Positions 1 to 11,847 of a stretch of 64,000 nucleotides of DNA are shown here, piece by piece. The notes beneath the pieces are model-generated. The model did not search any database. It was not told the origin of the DNA and was given only the letters and a program-made list of their open reading frames with translations. This DNA comes from Actinernus sp. WN-2022. Lineage: Eukaryota; Cnidaria; Anthozoa; Actiniaria; Actinernidae. Each line of letters starts with the position of its first letter. The first letter of the stretch is position 1. Position numbers and translations under genes: made by a program. Location: positions 24,239,036 through 24,303,035 of the forward strand of contig JAOWCC010001501.1 in assembly GCA_030867875.1 (NCBI GenBank), given 5' to 3'.

Positions 1-176
1 TCGATAACGGCTTGGGCAAAGCTTTCTCTGTTGGGAAATTTCTCAGTGTCGGCCCTACTATAAGTCAGTAGATATATTGTTCGCTGAATTCGGCCCTCAA
101 GCTCGACATTATTAACACAGCTGATATGAGTCGTGATCGAAAATTCGTTAGCCGTTTCAAAGTTTGGCACATGCAC
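1..176 (-). pseudogene. HUH-like fragment cut by the window edge
   Basis: The 5' half of the same minus-strand frame. It lacks the HYH motif only because the window starts here; the array continues leftward. Confidence 0.6.
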
Positions 177-293
177 GGCTTTAAAAAATGAATATTCACA
201 AGCTATTGTGACTTTGAAATCGTAAATGTGTATCGGTATTAATAAATTTAGTAAAAATGTATTTAATTTTAGAATTTAATTTTTTAAAGCCGT
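175..293. repeat. 15-bp perfect inverted repeat flanking an AT-rich spacer
   Basis: acggctttaaaaaat (175-189) and its exact complement (279-293) bracket 89 bp of AT-rich DNA in each unit. The left arm overlaps the 5' part of the HUH-like frame. It could be the ends of a small insertion or a structured 5' region; no duplicated flank was found. Confidence 0.6.
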
Positions 294-342
294 AATTCTA
301 TATTTTTTTTCATATGGACGCCACCCCTCCCCCCTACTTTTA

Positions 343-366
343 TGACGTCATATAGGCATGACGTCA
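343..366. promoter_or_regulatory. Paired TGACGTCA palindromes (CRE-like)
   Basis: Two copies of the 8-bp palindrome TGACGTCA, spaced so that tgacgtcat (343-351) and atgacgtca (358-366) can form a 9-bp stem with a 6-nt loop. TGACGTCA is the consensus CREB/ATF site; function here is inferred only. It lies ~165 bp upstream of the minus-strand HUH frame, on its 5' side. Units 19-23 have lost 5 bp, which destroys the second palindrome. Confidence 0.45.
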
Positions 367-549
367 CTGTATGTATGGTCATATTAAGAATTTCATTTGG
401 TGCCCATTTAGAGACAAAGACGGCTCAAAAAAGCTGGCACAATCTACTGAAGCTAATTAAATGCCCTGGACGTGGGTGCCGTTCGCTCAGACAACCCCTG
501 CCATTTAAGTCGGACCTCTTCAGCAATTTCCGGCTATTTTTAACACAAT

Positions 550-630
550 CCCCCTCCCCCATTTCAATGTTGGTTTTCGAGAAGACCGAAATGTTGCCTT
601 TCTATCCCAACATTGTGAAGGGGGAGGGGG
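550..630. repeat. Purine/pyrimidine-rich stem-loop in each full-length unit
   Basis: Arms 550-573 and 607-630 pair nearly perfectly: ccccctccccc followed by caatgttgg pairs with ccaacattg followed by gggggaggggg, with a two- to three-base mismatch bubble between. The loop is 33 nt. It recurs in every unit except 15 and 16, whose 243-bp deletion removes it. The C/G tracts could also form non-B DNA. A plus-strand frame of up to 101 codons crosses the structure; I regard it as incidental. Confidence 0.75.
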
Positions 631-639
631 GACAAGCGA

Positions 640-1140
640 AGTCATAAAAAATGCCCGCGATGTGTCAGAGGAGTTCGTTTAGTGTTCGGAATAGCCTTAT
701 TTTGTCGGGCGGTCTGTACTTAAATGGCGAAGGTTGTCTGAGGCGAGATTTTAGGTAGCTCACATGGTATAATTGTTAATAACGTCCAGGGAATTTAACG
801 AAAACAGCTCAAAACGAGAGGGGACAGTAAACTGACTTGGTGGGAATACGGATACGCTTGTCAATGCAAATTTGATGAAAAAGCCCGATACCCCGGGTAA
901 AATAATATCCGAGGGCGTATCCAAATATTTTACTTAATTGTTTTCGCACAATTAGGTTCAGTGATCACACTCAATGCTCAAAAAAGTGGATAAAGGGGAT
1001 TCGTTTATGCTGTTGATGTATCCGTTTCTACTGTTTTCAGTATTAATTCCGGTGCAGCATTTGCGTTTCATCAAATGTTCAAATTGTTTCATCAGTCTAG
1101 AAGCATGCGTGTTTCACAAAGCCCTTCAATCTATATATAG
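640..1140. other. Non-coding part of unit (representative)
   Basis: No plausible coding sequence. It holds an 8-bp inverted repeat gtaaaata/tattttac (~898-935) around aatatccgagggcgtatcc and a TATA-like tatatatag (1132-1140) just before the DDE remnant. The 72-codon frame seen here in units 15 and 16 arises only through the deletion. Confidence 0.6.
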
Positions 1141-1410
1141 CTACTCAGTATAGAAACAGAATTCCACCGGATTCCGTCTCGCAGTGCTGATCTCAATCCG
1201 ATAGAGAATTGTTTCAACACAATTAAGTCATCTTTAGAGAAAGACGCTATCAAACAGAAAATTACGCGCGAGTCGTTCGAGCAATTCAAAGCTCGTTTAT
1301 CCCGGCATCTGAATAATATCCCACTACAGTTCGTTGACAACGCTGTTGAAAGCATGCCAAAAAGATTGCACACTGTTGTAGAACAGAAGGGACATAGGAC
1401 CAGATACTAG
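1141..1410 (+). pseudogene. C-terminal remnant of a Tc1/IS630-type DDE transposase, one per array unit
   Basis: Ninety codons open from after a TAG (1138-1140) to TAG at 1408-1410, with no usable ATG. Seen: residues 12-25 read PSRSADLNPIENCF, the signature around the third catalytic acid of Tc1/IS630 DDE enzymes (Glu at residue 22). A helical Lys/Glu-rich tail follows, ending KGHRTRY, a typical transposase C-terminus. Another frame just upstream (FHKALQSIYSY) may be decayed coding sequence. Both catalytic Asp residues and the DNA-binding region are absent, so the fragment cannot catalyse transposition. It lies on the opposite strand to the HUH fragment. Copies (plus) start at 1141, 3510, 5880, 8250, 10619, 12988, 15357, 17726, 20095, 22464, 24833, 27202, 29571, 31940, 34065, 36191, 38561, 40931, 43295, 45659, 48023 and 50387, each 270 bp. 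The antisense 80-codon frame over it is a shadow. Confidence 0.75.
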
Positions 1411-2203
1411 AGATGGAAGAGGACAACAACGGTTGCATATTCTGAGAACTGTCACTGCCGATTTATTCGTGGTAACTGTAACCGTTACGTTACCCACTGA
1501 GCGTAGTGTACTGAACTGATCTCGGACTCGGCCGATCAAGCCTGCTCTTACAAATTTATTCATAACCTACTCCTGTCTAATATATAACAAATAACACAGT
1601 TTATAAAATGTTAATCCGTTCCAGAACTATTGCTATGGCTTGTTGGCCTTTTCCCCCGTTCGGCCCTGCATTTCAGCCGTGTCACGGCAGCAGTCACACA
1701 ACAGCATAAGCTGTTGTTTTCCATCGGCATTTCTCCTCTCCATTTCTCCATGCAAAGTCACTTATTTAGACGTATTTCCATGCACTTATACCGTTAAAAC
1801 GTTTTCATAACATATATACTGTTTAAGTTGTGTCATATAAAGCGTTCTAGAAGTACATAGGATGCGCCGAAATGCTGGTTTGAACATTTCTCCGTTGTAA
1901 CGGTTAATAAATTCAAATTTTAGATGGAGTTTTATTTACAATGAGGGGAGAAATGAGCAAACTCTAAGTTGAAAGCCTGTATCACACAAAGTACTCAGTT
2001 CATCGTGTTCAGCGTCCAAAACTCATACTATAGAGCAAGTTTTCTTGGCTGAGGCTTGCAATTACAGGCAGAAATCATCGTTTTGTGTTGGAGAAATGAA
2101 CGGAGAATTGTAGAGATGATCACTTCCGGCTACTGTCACGCGCGCTAAAAGTACAGTGAGTCCGTTACAACTGTTGCTTTTGCGTTTTATTATTTGTTTT
2201 CGA
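1411..2203. other. Spacer between the two converging remnants (representative)
   Basis: About 790 bp between the DDE fragment (plus) and the HUH fragment (minus), so the two 3' ends face each other. I see no coding signal. It contains a perfect 8-bp stem with a 4-nt loop at 1698-1717 (acaacagc, loop ataa, gctgttgt). Confidence 0.6.
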
Positions 2204-2545
2204 CTACGATAGATATCTTTTAACATACAACCACCTTGATTTCGTCTTTAACATCAGAGCCATGTGATAGTGGTAGCGATTCGTTTCCAGATTTGGCACT
2301 TCAAGCTCTGCGTGAAACTCTAAAGAAACCAGCCATTGAATAACCTTGTTGTTATTTTGCTCCCATCCTTCGATAACGGCTTGGGCAAAGCTTTCTCTGT
2401 TGGGAAATTTCTCAGTGTCGGCCCTACTATAAGTCAGTAGATATATTGTTCGCTGAATTCGGCCCTCAAGCTCGACATTATTAACACAGCTGATATGAGT
2501 CGTGATCGAAAATTCGTTAGCCGTTTCAAAGTTTGGCACATGCAC
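2204..2545 (-). pseudogene. Truncated HUH (Rep-like) endonuclease domain, one per array unit
   Basis: The 113-codon frame reads like the start of a Rep-type HUH nuclease, which nicks single-stranded DNA in rolling-circle replication or transposition. Seen: a YLLTYS segment (residues 35-40, matching the position and style of Rep motif I), an acidic/His segment EFHAE (76-80), then HYH (92-94), the metal-binding HUH motif, followed by RWLYVKRYL. The frame then hits TAG, so motif III with the catalytic tyrosine is missing. The first codon is GTG. The frame stays open upstream to 2644 without any ATG, so this is a remnant or an internal exon. Copies (minus): 2204-2545, 4573-4914, 6943-7284, 9313-9654, 11682-12023, 14051-14392, 16420-16761, 18789-19130, 21158-21499, 23527-23868, 25896-26237, 28265-28606, 30634-30975, 33003-33344, 35128-35469, 37254-37595, 39624-39965, 41994-42335, 44358-44699, 46722-47063, 49086-49427, 51450-51791. 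All have the same protein sequence. The family assignment is from motifs only. Confidence 0.6.
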
Positions 2546-4738
2546 GGCTTTAAAAAATGAATATTCACAAGCTATTGTGACTTTGAAATCGTAAATGTGT
2601 ATCGGTATTAATAAATTTAGTAAAAATGTATTTAATTTTAGAATTTAATTTTTTAAAGCCGTAATTCTATATTTTTTTTCATATGTACGCCACCCCTCCC
2701 CCCTACTTTTATGACGTCATATAGGCATGACGTCACTGTATGTATGGTCATATTAAGAATTTCATTTGGTGCCCATTTAGAGACAAAGACGGCTCAAAAA
2801 AGCTGGCACAATCTACTGAAGCTAATTAAATGCCCTGGACGTGGGTGCCGTTCGCTCAGACAACCCCTGCCATTTAAGTCGGACCTCTTCAGCAATTTCC
2901 GGCTATTTTTAACACAATCCCCCTCCCCCATTTCAATGTTGGTTTTCGAGAAGACCGAAATGTTGCCTTTCTATCCCAACATTGTGAAGGGGGAGGGGGG
3001 ACAAGCGAAGTCATAAAAAATGCCCGCGATGTGTCAGAGGAGTTCGTTTAGTGTTCGGAATAGCCTTATTTTGTCGGGCGGTCTGTACTTAAATGGCGAA
3101 GGTTGTCTGAGGCGAGATTTTAGGTAGCTCACATGGTATAATTGTTAATAACGTCCAGGGAATTTAACGAAAACAGCTCAAAACGAGAGGGGACAGTAAA
3201 CTGACTTGGTGGGAATACGGATACGCTTGTCAATGCAAATTTGATGAAAAAGCCCGATACCCCGGGTAAAATAATATCCGAGGGCGTATCCAAATATTTT
3301 ACTTAATTGTTTTCGCACAATTAGGTTCAGTGATCACACTCAATGCTCAAAAAAGTGGATAAAGGGGATTCGTTTATGCTGTTGATGTATCCGTTTCTAC
3401 TGTTTTCAGTATTAATTCCGGTGCAGCATTTGCGTTTCATCAAATGTTCAAATTGTTTCATCAGTCTAGAAGCATGCGTGTTTCACAAAGCCCTTCAATC
3501 TATATATAGCTACTCAGTATAGAAACAGAATTCCACCGGATTCCGTCTCGCAGTGCTGATCTCAATCCGATAGAGAATTGTTTCAACACAATTAAGTCAT
3601 CTTTAGAGAAAGACGCTATCAAACAGAAAATTACGCGCGAGTCGTTCGAGCAATTCAAAGCTCGTTTATCCCGGCATCTGAATAATATCCCACTACAGTT
3701 CGTTGACAACGCTGTTGAAAGCATGCCAAAAAGATTGCACACTGTTGTAGAACAGAAGGGACATAGGACCAGATACTAGAGATGGAAGAGGACAACAACG
3801 GTTGCATATTCTGAGAACTGTCACTGCCGATTTATTCGTGGTAACTGTAACCGTTACGTTACCCACTGAGCGTAGTGTACTGAACTGATCTCGGACTCGG
3901 CCGATCAAGCCTGCTCTTACAAATTTATTCATAACCTACTCCTGTCTAATATATAACAAATAACACAGTTTATAAAATGTTAATCCGTTCCAGAACTATT
4001 GCTATGGCTTGTTGGCCTTTTCCCCCGTTCGGCCCTGCATTTCAGCCGTGTCACGGCAGCAGTCACACAACAGCATAAGCTGTTGTTTTCCATCGGCATT
4101 TCTCCTCTCCATTTCTCCATGCAAAGTCACTTATTTAGACGTATTTCCATGCACTTATACCGTTAAAACGTTTTCATAACATATATACTGTTTAAGTTGT
4201 GTCATATAAAGCGTTCTAGAAGTACATAGGATGCGCCGAAATGCTGGTTTGAACATTTCTCCGTTGTAACGGTTAATAAATTCAAATTTTAGATGGAGTT
4301 TTATTTACAATGAGGGGAGAAATGAGCAAACTCTAAGTTGAAAGCCTGTATCACACAAAGTACTCAGTTCATCGTGTTCAGCGTCCAAAACTCATACTAT
4401 AGAGCAAGTTTTCTTGGCTGAGGCTTGCAATTACAGGCAGAAATCATCGTTTTGTGTTGGAGAAATGAACGGAGAATTGTAGAGATGATCACTTCCGGCT
4501 ACTGTCACGCGCGCTAAAAGTACAGTGAGTCCGTTACAACTGTTGCTTTTGCGTTTTATTATTTGTTTTCGACTACGATAGATATCTTTTAACATACAAC
4601 CACCTTGATTTCGTCTTTAACATCAGAGCCATGTGATAGTGGTAGCGATTCGTTTCCAGATTTGGCACTTCAAGCTCTGCGTGAAACTCTAAAGAAACCA
4701 GCCATTGAATAACCTTGTTGTTATTTTGCTCCCATCCT
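2370..4738 (+). repeat. Array unit 2 (2369 bp)
   Basis: Left allele set; no private change noticed. Confidence 0.97.
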
Positions 4739-7108
4739 TCGATAACGGCTTGGGCAAAGCTTTCTCTGTTGGGAAATTTCTCAGTGTCGGCCCTACTATA
4801 AGTCAGTAGATATATTGTTCGCTGAATTCGGCCCTCAAGCTCGACATTATTAACACAGCTGATATGAGTCGTGATCGAAAATTCGTTAGCCGTTTCAAAG
4901 TTTGGCACATGCACGGCTTTAAAAAATGAATATTCACAAGCTATTGTGACTTTGAAATCGTAAATGTGTATCGGTATTAATAAATTTAGTAAAAATGTAT
5001 TTAATTTTAGAATTTAATTTTTTAAAGCCGTAATTCTATATTTTTTTTCATATGTACGCCACCCCTCCCCCCTACTTTTATGACGTCATATAGGCATGAC
5101 GTCACTGTATGTATGGTCATATTAAGAATTTCATTTGGTGCCCGATTTAGAGACAAAGACGGCTCAAAAAAGCTGGCACAATCTACTGAGGCTAATTAAA
5201 TGCCCTGGACGTGGGTGCCGTTCGCTCAGACAACCCCTGCCATTTAAGTCGGACCTCTTCAGCAATTTCCGGCTATTTTTAACACAATCCCCCTCCCCCA
5301 TTTCAATGTTGGTTTTCGAGAAGACCGAAATGTTGCCTTTCTATCCCAACATTGTGAAGGGGGAGGGGGGACAAGCGAAGTCATAAAAAATGCCCGCGAT
5401 GTGTCAGAGGAGTTCGTTTAGTGTTCGGAATAGCCTTATTTTGTCGGGCGGTCTGTACTTAAATGGCGAAGGTTGTCTGAGGCGAGAATTTAGGTAGCTC
5501 ACATGGTATAATTGTTAATAACGTCCAGGGAATTTAACGAAAACAGCTCAAAACGAGAGGGGACAGTAAACTGACTTGGTGGGAATACGGATACGCTTGT
5601 CAATGCAAATTTGATGAAAAAGCCCGATACCCCGGGTAAAATAATATCCGAGGGCGTATCCAAATATTTTACTTAATTGTTTTCGCACAATTAGGTTCAG
5701 TGATCACACTCAATGCTCAAAAAAGTGGATAAAGGGGATTCGTTTATGCTGTTGATGTATCCGTTTCTACTGTTTTCAGTATTAATTCCGGTGCAGCATT
5801 TGCGTTTCATCAAATGTTCAAATTGTTTCATCAGTCTAGAAGCATGCGTGTTTCACAAAGCCCTTCAATCTATATATAGCTACTCAGTATAGAAACAGAA
5901 TTCCACCGGATTCCGTCTCGCAGTGCTGATCTCAATCCGATAGAGAATTGTTTCAACACAATTAAGTCATCTTTAGAGAAAGACGCTATCAAACAGAAAA
6001 TTACGCGCGAGTCGTTCGAGCAATTCAAAGCTCGTTTATCCCGGCATCTGAATAATATCCCACTACAGTTCGTTGACAACGCTGTTGAAAGCATGCCAAA
6101 AAGATTGCACACTGTTGTAGAACAGAAGGGACATAGGACCAGATACTAGAGATGGAAGAGGACAACAACGGTTGCATATTCTGAGAACTGTCACTGCCGA
6201 TTTATTCGTGGTAACTGTAACCGTTACGTTACCCACTGAGCGTAGTGTACTGAACTGATCTCGGACTCGGCCGATCAAGCCTGCTCTTACAAATTTATTC
6301 ATAACCTACTCCTGTCTAATATATAACAAATAACACAGTTTATAAAATGTTAATCCGTTCCAGAACTATTGCTATGGCTTGTTGGCCTTTTCCCCCGTTC
6401 GGCCCTGCATTTCAGCCGTGTCACGGCAGCAGTCACACAACAGCATAAGCTGTTGTTTTCCATCGGCATTTCTCCTCTCCATTTCTCCATGCAAAGTCAC
6501 TTATTTAGACGTATTTCCATGCACTTATACCGTTAAAACGTTTTCATAACATATATACTGTTTAAGTTGTGTCATATAAAGCGTTCTAGAAGTACATAGG
6601 ATGCGCCGAAATGCTGGTTTGAACATTTCTCCGTTGTAACGGTTAATAAATTCAAATTTTAGATGGAGTTTTATTTACAATGAGGGGAGAAATGAGCAAA
6701 CTCTAAGTTGAAAGCCTGTATCACACAAAGTACTCAGTTCATCGTGTTCAGCGTCCAAAACTCATACTATAGAGCAAGTTTTCTTGGCTGAGGCTTGCAA
6801 TTACAGGCAGAAATCATCGTTTTGTGTTGGAGAAATGAACGGAGAATTGTAGAGATGATCACTTCCGGCTACTGTCACGCGCGCTAAAAGTACAGTGAGT
6901 CCGTTACAACTGTTGCTTTTGCGTTTTATTATTTGTTTTCGACTACGATAGATATCTTTTAACATACAACCACCTTGATTTCGTCTTTAACATCAGAGCC
7001 ATGTGATAGTGGTAGCGATTCGTTTCCAGATTTGGCACTTCAAGCTCTGCGTGAAACTCTAAAGAAACCAGCCATTGAATAACCTTGTTGTTATTTTGCT
7101 CCCATCCT
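4739..7108 (+). repeat. Array unit 3 (2370 bp)
   Basis: Shares with unit 4 a one-base G insertion (cccGattt, ~5144) and an A-to-G change in ctactgaGgc. It has a private A in gcgagAattt (~5487). Confidence 0.97.
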
Positions 7109-9478
7109 TCGATAACGGCTTGGGCAAAGCTTTCTCTGTTGGGAAATTTCTCAGTGTCGGCCCTACTATAAGTCAGTAGATATATTGTTCGCTGAATTCG
7201 GCCCTCAAGCTCGACATTATTAACACAGCTGATATGAGTCGTGATCGAAAATTCGTTAGCCGTTTCAAAGTTTGGCACATGCACGGCTTTAAAAAATGAA
7301 TATTCACAAGCTATTGTGACTTTGAAATCGTAAATGTGTATCGGTATTAATAAATTTAGTAAAAATGTATTTAATTTTAGAATTTAATTTTTTAAAGCCG
7401 TAATTCTATATTTTTTTTCATATGTACGCCACCCCTCCCCCCTACTTTTATGACGTCATATAGGCATGACGTCACTGTATGTATGGTCATATTAAGAATT
7501 TCATTTGGTGCCCGATTTAGAGACAAAGACGGCTCAAAGAAGCTGGCACAATCTACTGAGGCTAATTAAATGCCCTGGACGTGGGTGCCGTTCGCTCAGA
7601 CAACCCCTGCCATTTAAGTCGGACCTCTTCAGCAATTTCCGGCTATTTTTAACACAATCCCCCTCCCCCATTTCAATGTTGGTTTTCGAGAAGACCGAAA
7701 TGTTGCCTTTCTATCCCAACATTGTGAAGGGGGAGGGGGGACAAGCGAAGTCATAAAAAATGCCCGCGATGTGTCAGAGGAGTTCGTTTAGTGTTCGGAA
7801 TAGCCTTATTTTGTCGGGCGGTCTGTACTTAAATGGCGAAGGTTGTCTGAGGCGAGATTTTAGGTAGCTCACATGGTATAATTGTTAATAACGTCCAGGG
7901 AATTTAACGAAAACAGCTCAAAACGAGAGGGGACAGTAAACTGACTTGGTGGGAATACGGATACGCTTGTCAATGCAAATTTGATGAAAAAGCCCGATAC
8001 CCCGGGTAAAATAATATCCGAGGGCGTATCCAAATATTTTACTTAATTGTTTTCGCACAATTAGGTTCAGTGATCACACTCAATGCTCAAAAAAGTGGAT
8101 AAAGGGGATTCGTTTATGCTGTTGATGTATCCGTTTCTACTGTTTTCAGTATTAATTCCGGTGCAGCATTTGCGTTTCATCAAATGTTCAAATTGTTTCA
8201 TCAGTCTAGAAGCATGCGTGTTTCACAAAGCCCTTCAATCTATATATAGCTACTCAGTATAGAAACAGAATTCCACCGGATTCCGTCTCGCAGTGCTGAT
8301 CTCAATCCGATAGAGAATTGTTTCAACACAATTAAGTCATCTTTAGAGAAAGACGCTATCAAACAGAAAATTACGCGCGAGTCGTTCGAGCAATTCAAAG
8401 CTCGTTTATCCCGGCATCTGAATAATATCCCACTACAGTTCGTTGACAACGCTGTTGAAAGCATGCCAAAAAGATTGCACACTGTTGTAGAACAGAAGGG
8501 ACATAGGACCAGATACTAGAGATGGAAGAGGACAACAACGGTTGCATATTCTGAGAACTGTCACTGCCGATTTATTCGTGGTAACTGTAACCGTTACGTT
8601 ACCCACTGAGCGTAGTGTACTGAACTGATCTCGGACTCGGCCGATCAAGCCTGCTCTTACAAATTTATTCATAACCTACTCCTGTCTAATATATAACAAA
8701 TAACACAGTTTATAAAATGTTAATCCGTTCCAGAACTATTGCTATGGCTTGTTGGCCTTTTCCCCCGTTCGGCCCTGCATTTCAGCCGTGTCACGGCAGC
8801 AGTCACACAACAGCATAAGCTGTTGTTTTCCATCGGCATTTCTCCTCTCCATTTCTCCATGCAAAGTCACTTATTTAGACGTATTTCCATGCACTTATAC
8901 CGTTAAAACGTTTTCATAACATATATACTGTTTAAGTTGTGTCATATAAAGCGTTCTAGAAGTACATAGGATGCGCCGAAATGCTGGTTTGAACATTTCT
9001 CCGTTGTAACGGTTAATAAATTCAAATTTTAGATGGAGTTTTATTTACAATGAGGGGAGAAATGAGCAAACTCTAAGTTGAAAGCCTGTATCACACAAAG
9101 TACTCAGTTCATCGTGTTCAGCGTCCAAAACTCATACTATAGAGCAAGTTTTCTTGGCTGAGGCTTGCAATTACAGGCAGAAATCATCGTTTTGTGTTGG
9201 AGAAATGAACGGAGAATTGTAGAGATGATCACTTCCGGCTACTGTCACGCGCGCTAAAAGTACAGTGAGTCCGTTACAACTGTTGCTTTTGCGTTTTATT
9301 ATTTGTTTTCGACTACGATAGATATCTTTTAACATACAACCACCTTGATTTCGTCTTTAACATCAGAGCCATGTGATAGTGGTAGCGATTCGTTTCCAGA
9401 TTTGGCACTTCAAGCTCTGCGTGAAACTCTAAAGAAACCAGCCATTGAATAACCTTGTTGTTATTTTGCTCCCATCCT
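7109..9478 (+). repeat. Array unit 4 (2370 bp)
   Basis: Shares the cccGattt insertion and ctactgaGgc with unit 3. Private G in ctcaaaGaagc (~7539). Confidence 0.97.
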
Positions 9479-11847
9479 TCGATAACGGCTTGGGCAAAGC
9501 TTTCTCTGTTGGGAAATTTCTCAGTGTCGGCCCTACTATAAGTCAGTAGATATATTGTTCGCTGAATTCGGCCCTCAAGCTCGACATTATTAACACAGCT
9601 GATATGAGTCGTGATCGAAAATTCGTTAGCCGTTTCAAAGTTTGGCACATGCACGGCTTTAAAAAATGAATATTCACAAGCTATTGTGACTTTGAAATCG
9701 TAAATGTGTATCGGTATTAATAAATTTAGTAAAAATGTATTTAATTTTAGAATTTATTTTTTTAAAGCCGTAATTCTATATTTTTTTTCATATGTACGCC
9801 ACCCCTCCCCCCTACTTTTATGACGTCATATAGGCATGACGTCACTGTATGTATGGTCATATTAAGAATTTCATTTGGTGCCCATTTAGAGACAAAGACG
9901 GCTCAAAAAAGCTGGCACAATCTACTGAAGCTAATTAAATGCCCTGGACGTGGGTGCCGTTCGCTCAGACAACCCCTGCCATTTAAGTCGGACCTCTTCA
10001 GCAATTTCCGGCTATTTTTAACACAATCCCCCTCCCCCATTTCAATGTTGGTTTTCGAGAAGACCGAAATGTTGCCTTTCTATCCCAACATTGTGAAGGG
10101 GGAGGGGGGACAAGCGAAGTCATAAAAAATGCCCGCGATGTGTCAGAGGAGTTCGTTTAGTGTTCGGAATAGCCTTATTTTGTCGGGCGGTCTGTACTTA
10201 AATGGCGAAGGTTGTCTGAGGCGAGATTTTAGGTAGCTCACATGGTATAATTGTTAATAACGTCCAGGGAATTTAACGAAAACAGCTCAAAACGAGAGGG
10301 GACAGTAAACTGACTTGGTGGGAATACGGATACGCTTGTCAATGCAAATTTGATGAAAAAGCCCGATACCCCGGGTAAAATAATATCCGAGGGCGTATCC
10401 AAATATTTTACTTAATTGTTTTCGCACAATTAGGTTCAGTGATCACACTCAATGCTCAAAAAAGTGGATAAAGGGGATTCGTTTATGCTGTTGATGTATC
10501 CGTTTCTACTGTTTTCAGTATTAATTCCGGTGCAGCATTTGCGTTTCATCAAATGTTCAAATTGTTTCATCAGTCTAGAAGCATGCGTGTTTCACAAAGC
10601 CCTTCAATCTATATATAGCTACTCAGTATAGAAACAGAATTCCACCGGATTCCGTCTCGCAGTGCTGATCTCAATCCGATAGAGAATTGTTTCAACACAA
10701 TTAAGTCATCTTTAGAGAAAGACGCTATCAAACAGAAAATTACGCGCGAGTCGTTCGAGCAATTCAAAGCTCGTTTATCCCGGCATCTGAATAATATCCC
10801 ACTACAGTTCGTTGACAACGCTGTTGAAAGCATGCCAAAAAGATTGCACACTGTTGTAGAACAGAAGGGACATAGGACCAGATACTAGAGATGGAAGAGG
10901 ACAACAACGGTTGCATATTCTGAGAACTGTCACTGCCGATTTATTCGTGGTAACTGTAACCGTTACGTTACCCACTGAGCGTAGTGTACTGAACTGATCT
11001 CGGACTCGGCCGATCAAGCCTGCTCTTACAAATTTATTCATAACCTACTCCTGTCTAATATATAACAAATAACACAGTTTATAAAATGTTAATCCGTTCC
11101 AGAACTATTGCTATGGCTTGTTGGCCTTTTCCCCCGTTCGGCCCTGCATTTCAGCCGTGTCACGGCAGCAGTCACACAACAGCATAAGCTGTTGTTTTCC
11201 ATCGGCATTTCTCCTCTCCATTTCTCCATGCAAAGTCACTTATTTAGACGTATTTCCATGCACTTATACCGTTAAAACGTTTTCATAACATATATACTGT
11301 TTAAGTTGTGTCATATAAAGCGTTCTAGAAGTACATAGGATGCGCCGAAATGCTGGTTTGAACATTTCTCCGTTGTAACGGTTAATAAATTCAAATTTTA
11401 GATGGAGTTTTATTTACAATGAGGGGAGAAATGAGCAAACTCTAAGTTGAAAGCCTGTATCACACAAAGTACTCAGTTCATCGTGTTCAGCGTCCAAAAC
11501 TCATACTATAGAGCAAGTTTTCTTGGCTGAGGCTTGCAATTACAGGCAGAAATCATCGTTTTGTGTTGGAGAAATGAACGGAGAATTGTAGAGATGATCA
11601 CTTCCGGCTACTGTCACGCGCGCTAAAAGTACAGTGAGTCCGTTACAACTGTTGCTTTTGCGTTTTATTATTTGTTTTCGACTACGATAGATATCTTTTA
11701 ACATACAACCACCTTGATTTCGTCTTTAACATCAGAGCCATGTGATAGTGGTAGCGATTCGTTTCCAGATTTGGCACTTCAAGCTCTGCGTGAAACTCTA
11801 AAGAAACCAGCCATTGAATAACCTTGTTGTTATTTTGCTCCCATCCT
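9479..11847 (+). repeat. Array unit 5 (2369 bp)
   Basis: Left allele set. Private T in the AT-rich tract (gaatttaTttttt, ~9757). Confidence 0.97.

Larger units (their letters stand above)
1..2369 (+). repeat. Array unit 1 (2369 bp)
   Basis: Reference copy for the internal coordinates used here. It carries a private G in catatgGacg near 317. It has the 'left' allele set: ggtcTgtac, gctgtTgatg, caagcGaag. Confidence 0.97.

Noticed and set aside
342..647. Plus-strand 101-codon frame repeated in most units (66, 83 or 90 codons in others)
   Set aside because: It spans the C/G-tract hairpin, has low-complexity composition, is cut by single substitutions (unit 10) or shifted by a 1-bp insertion (units 3-4), and has no family motif.
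1131..1563. Minus-strand 80- and 79-codon frames in every unit
   Set aside because: The 80-codon frame is antisense to the DDE transposase remnant and is explained by it. The 79-codon frame has no motif.
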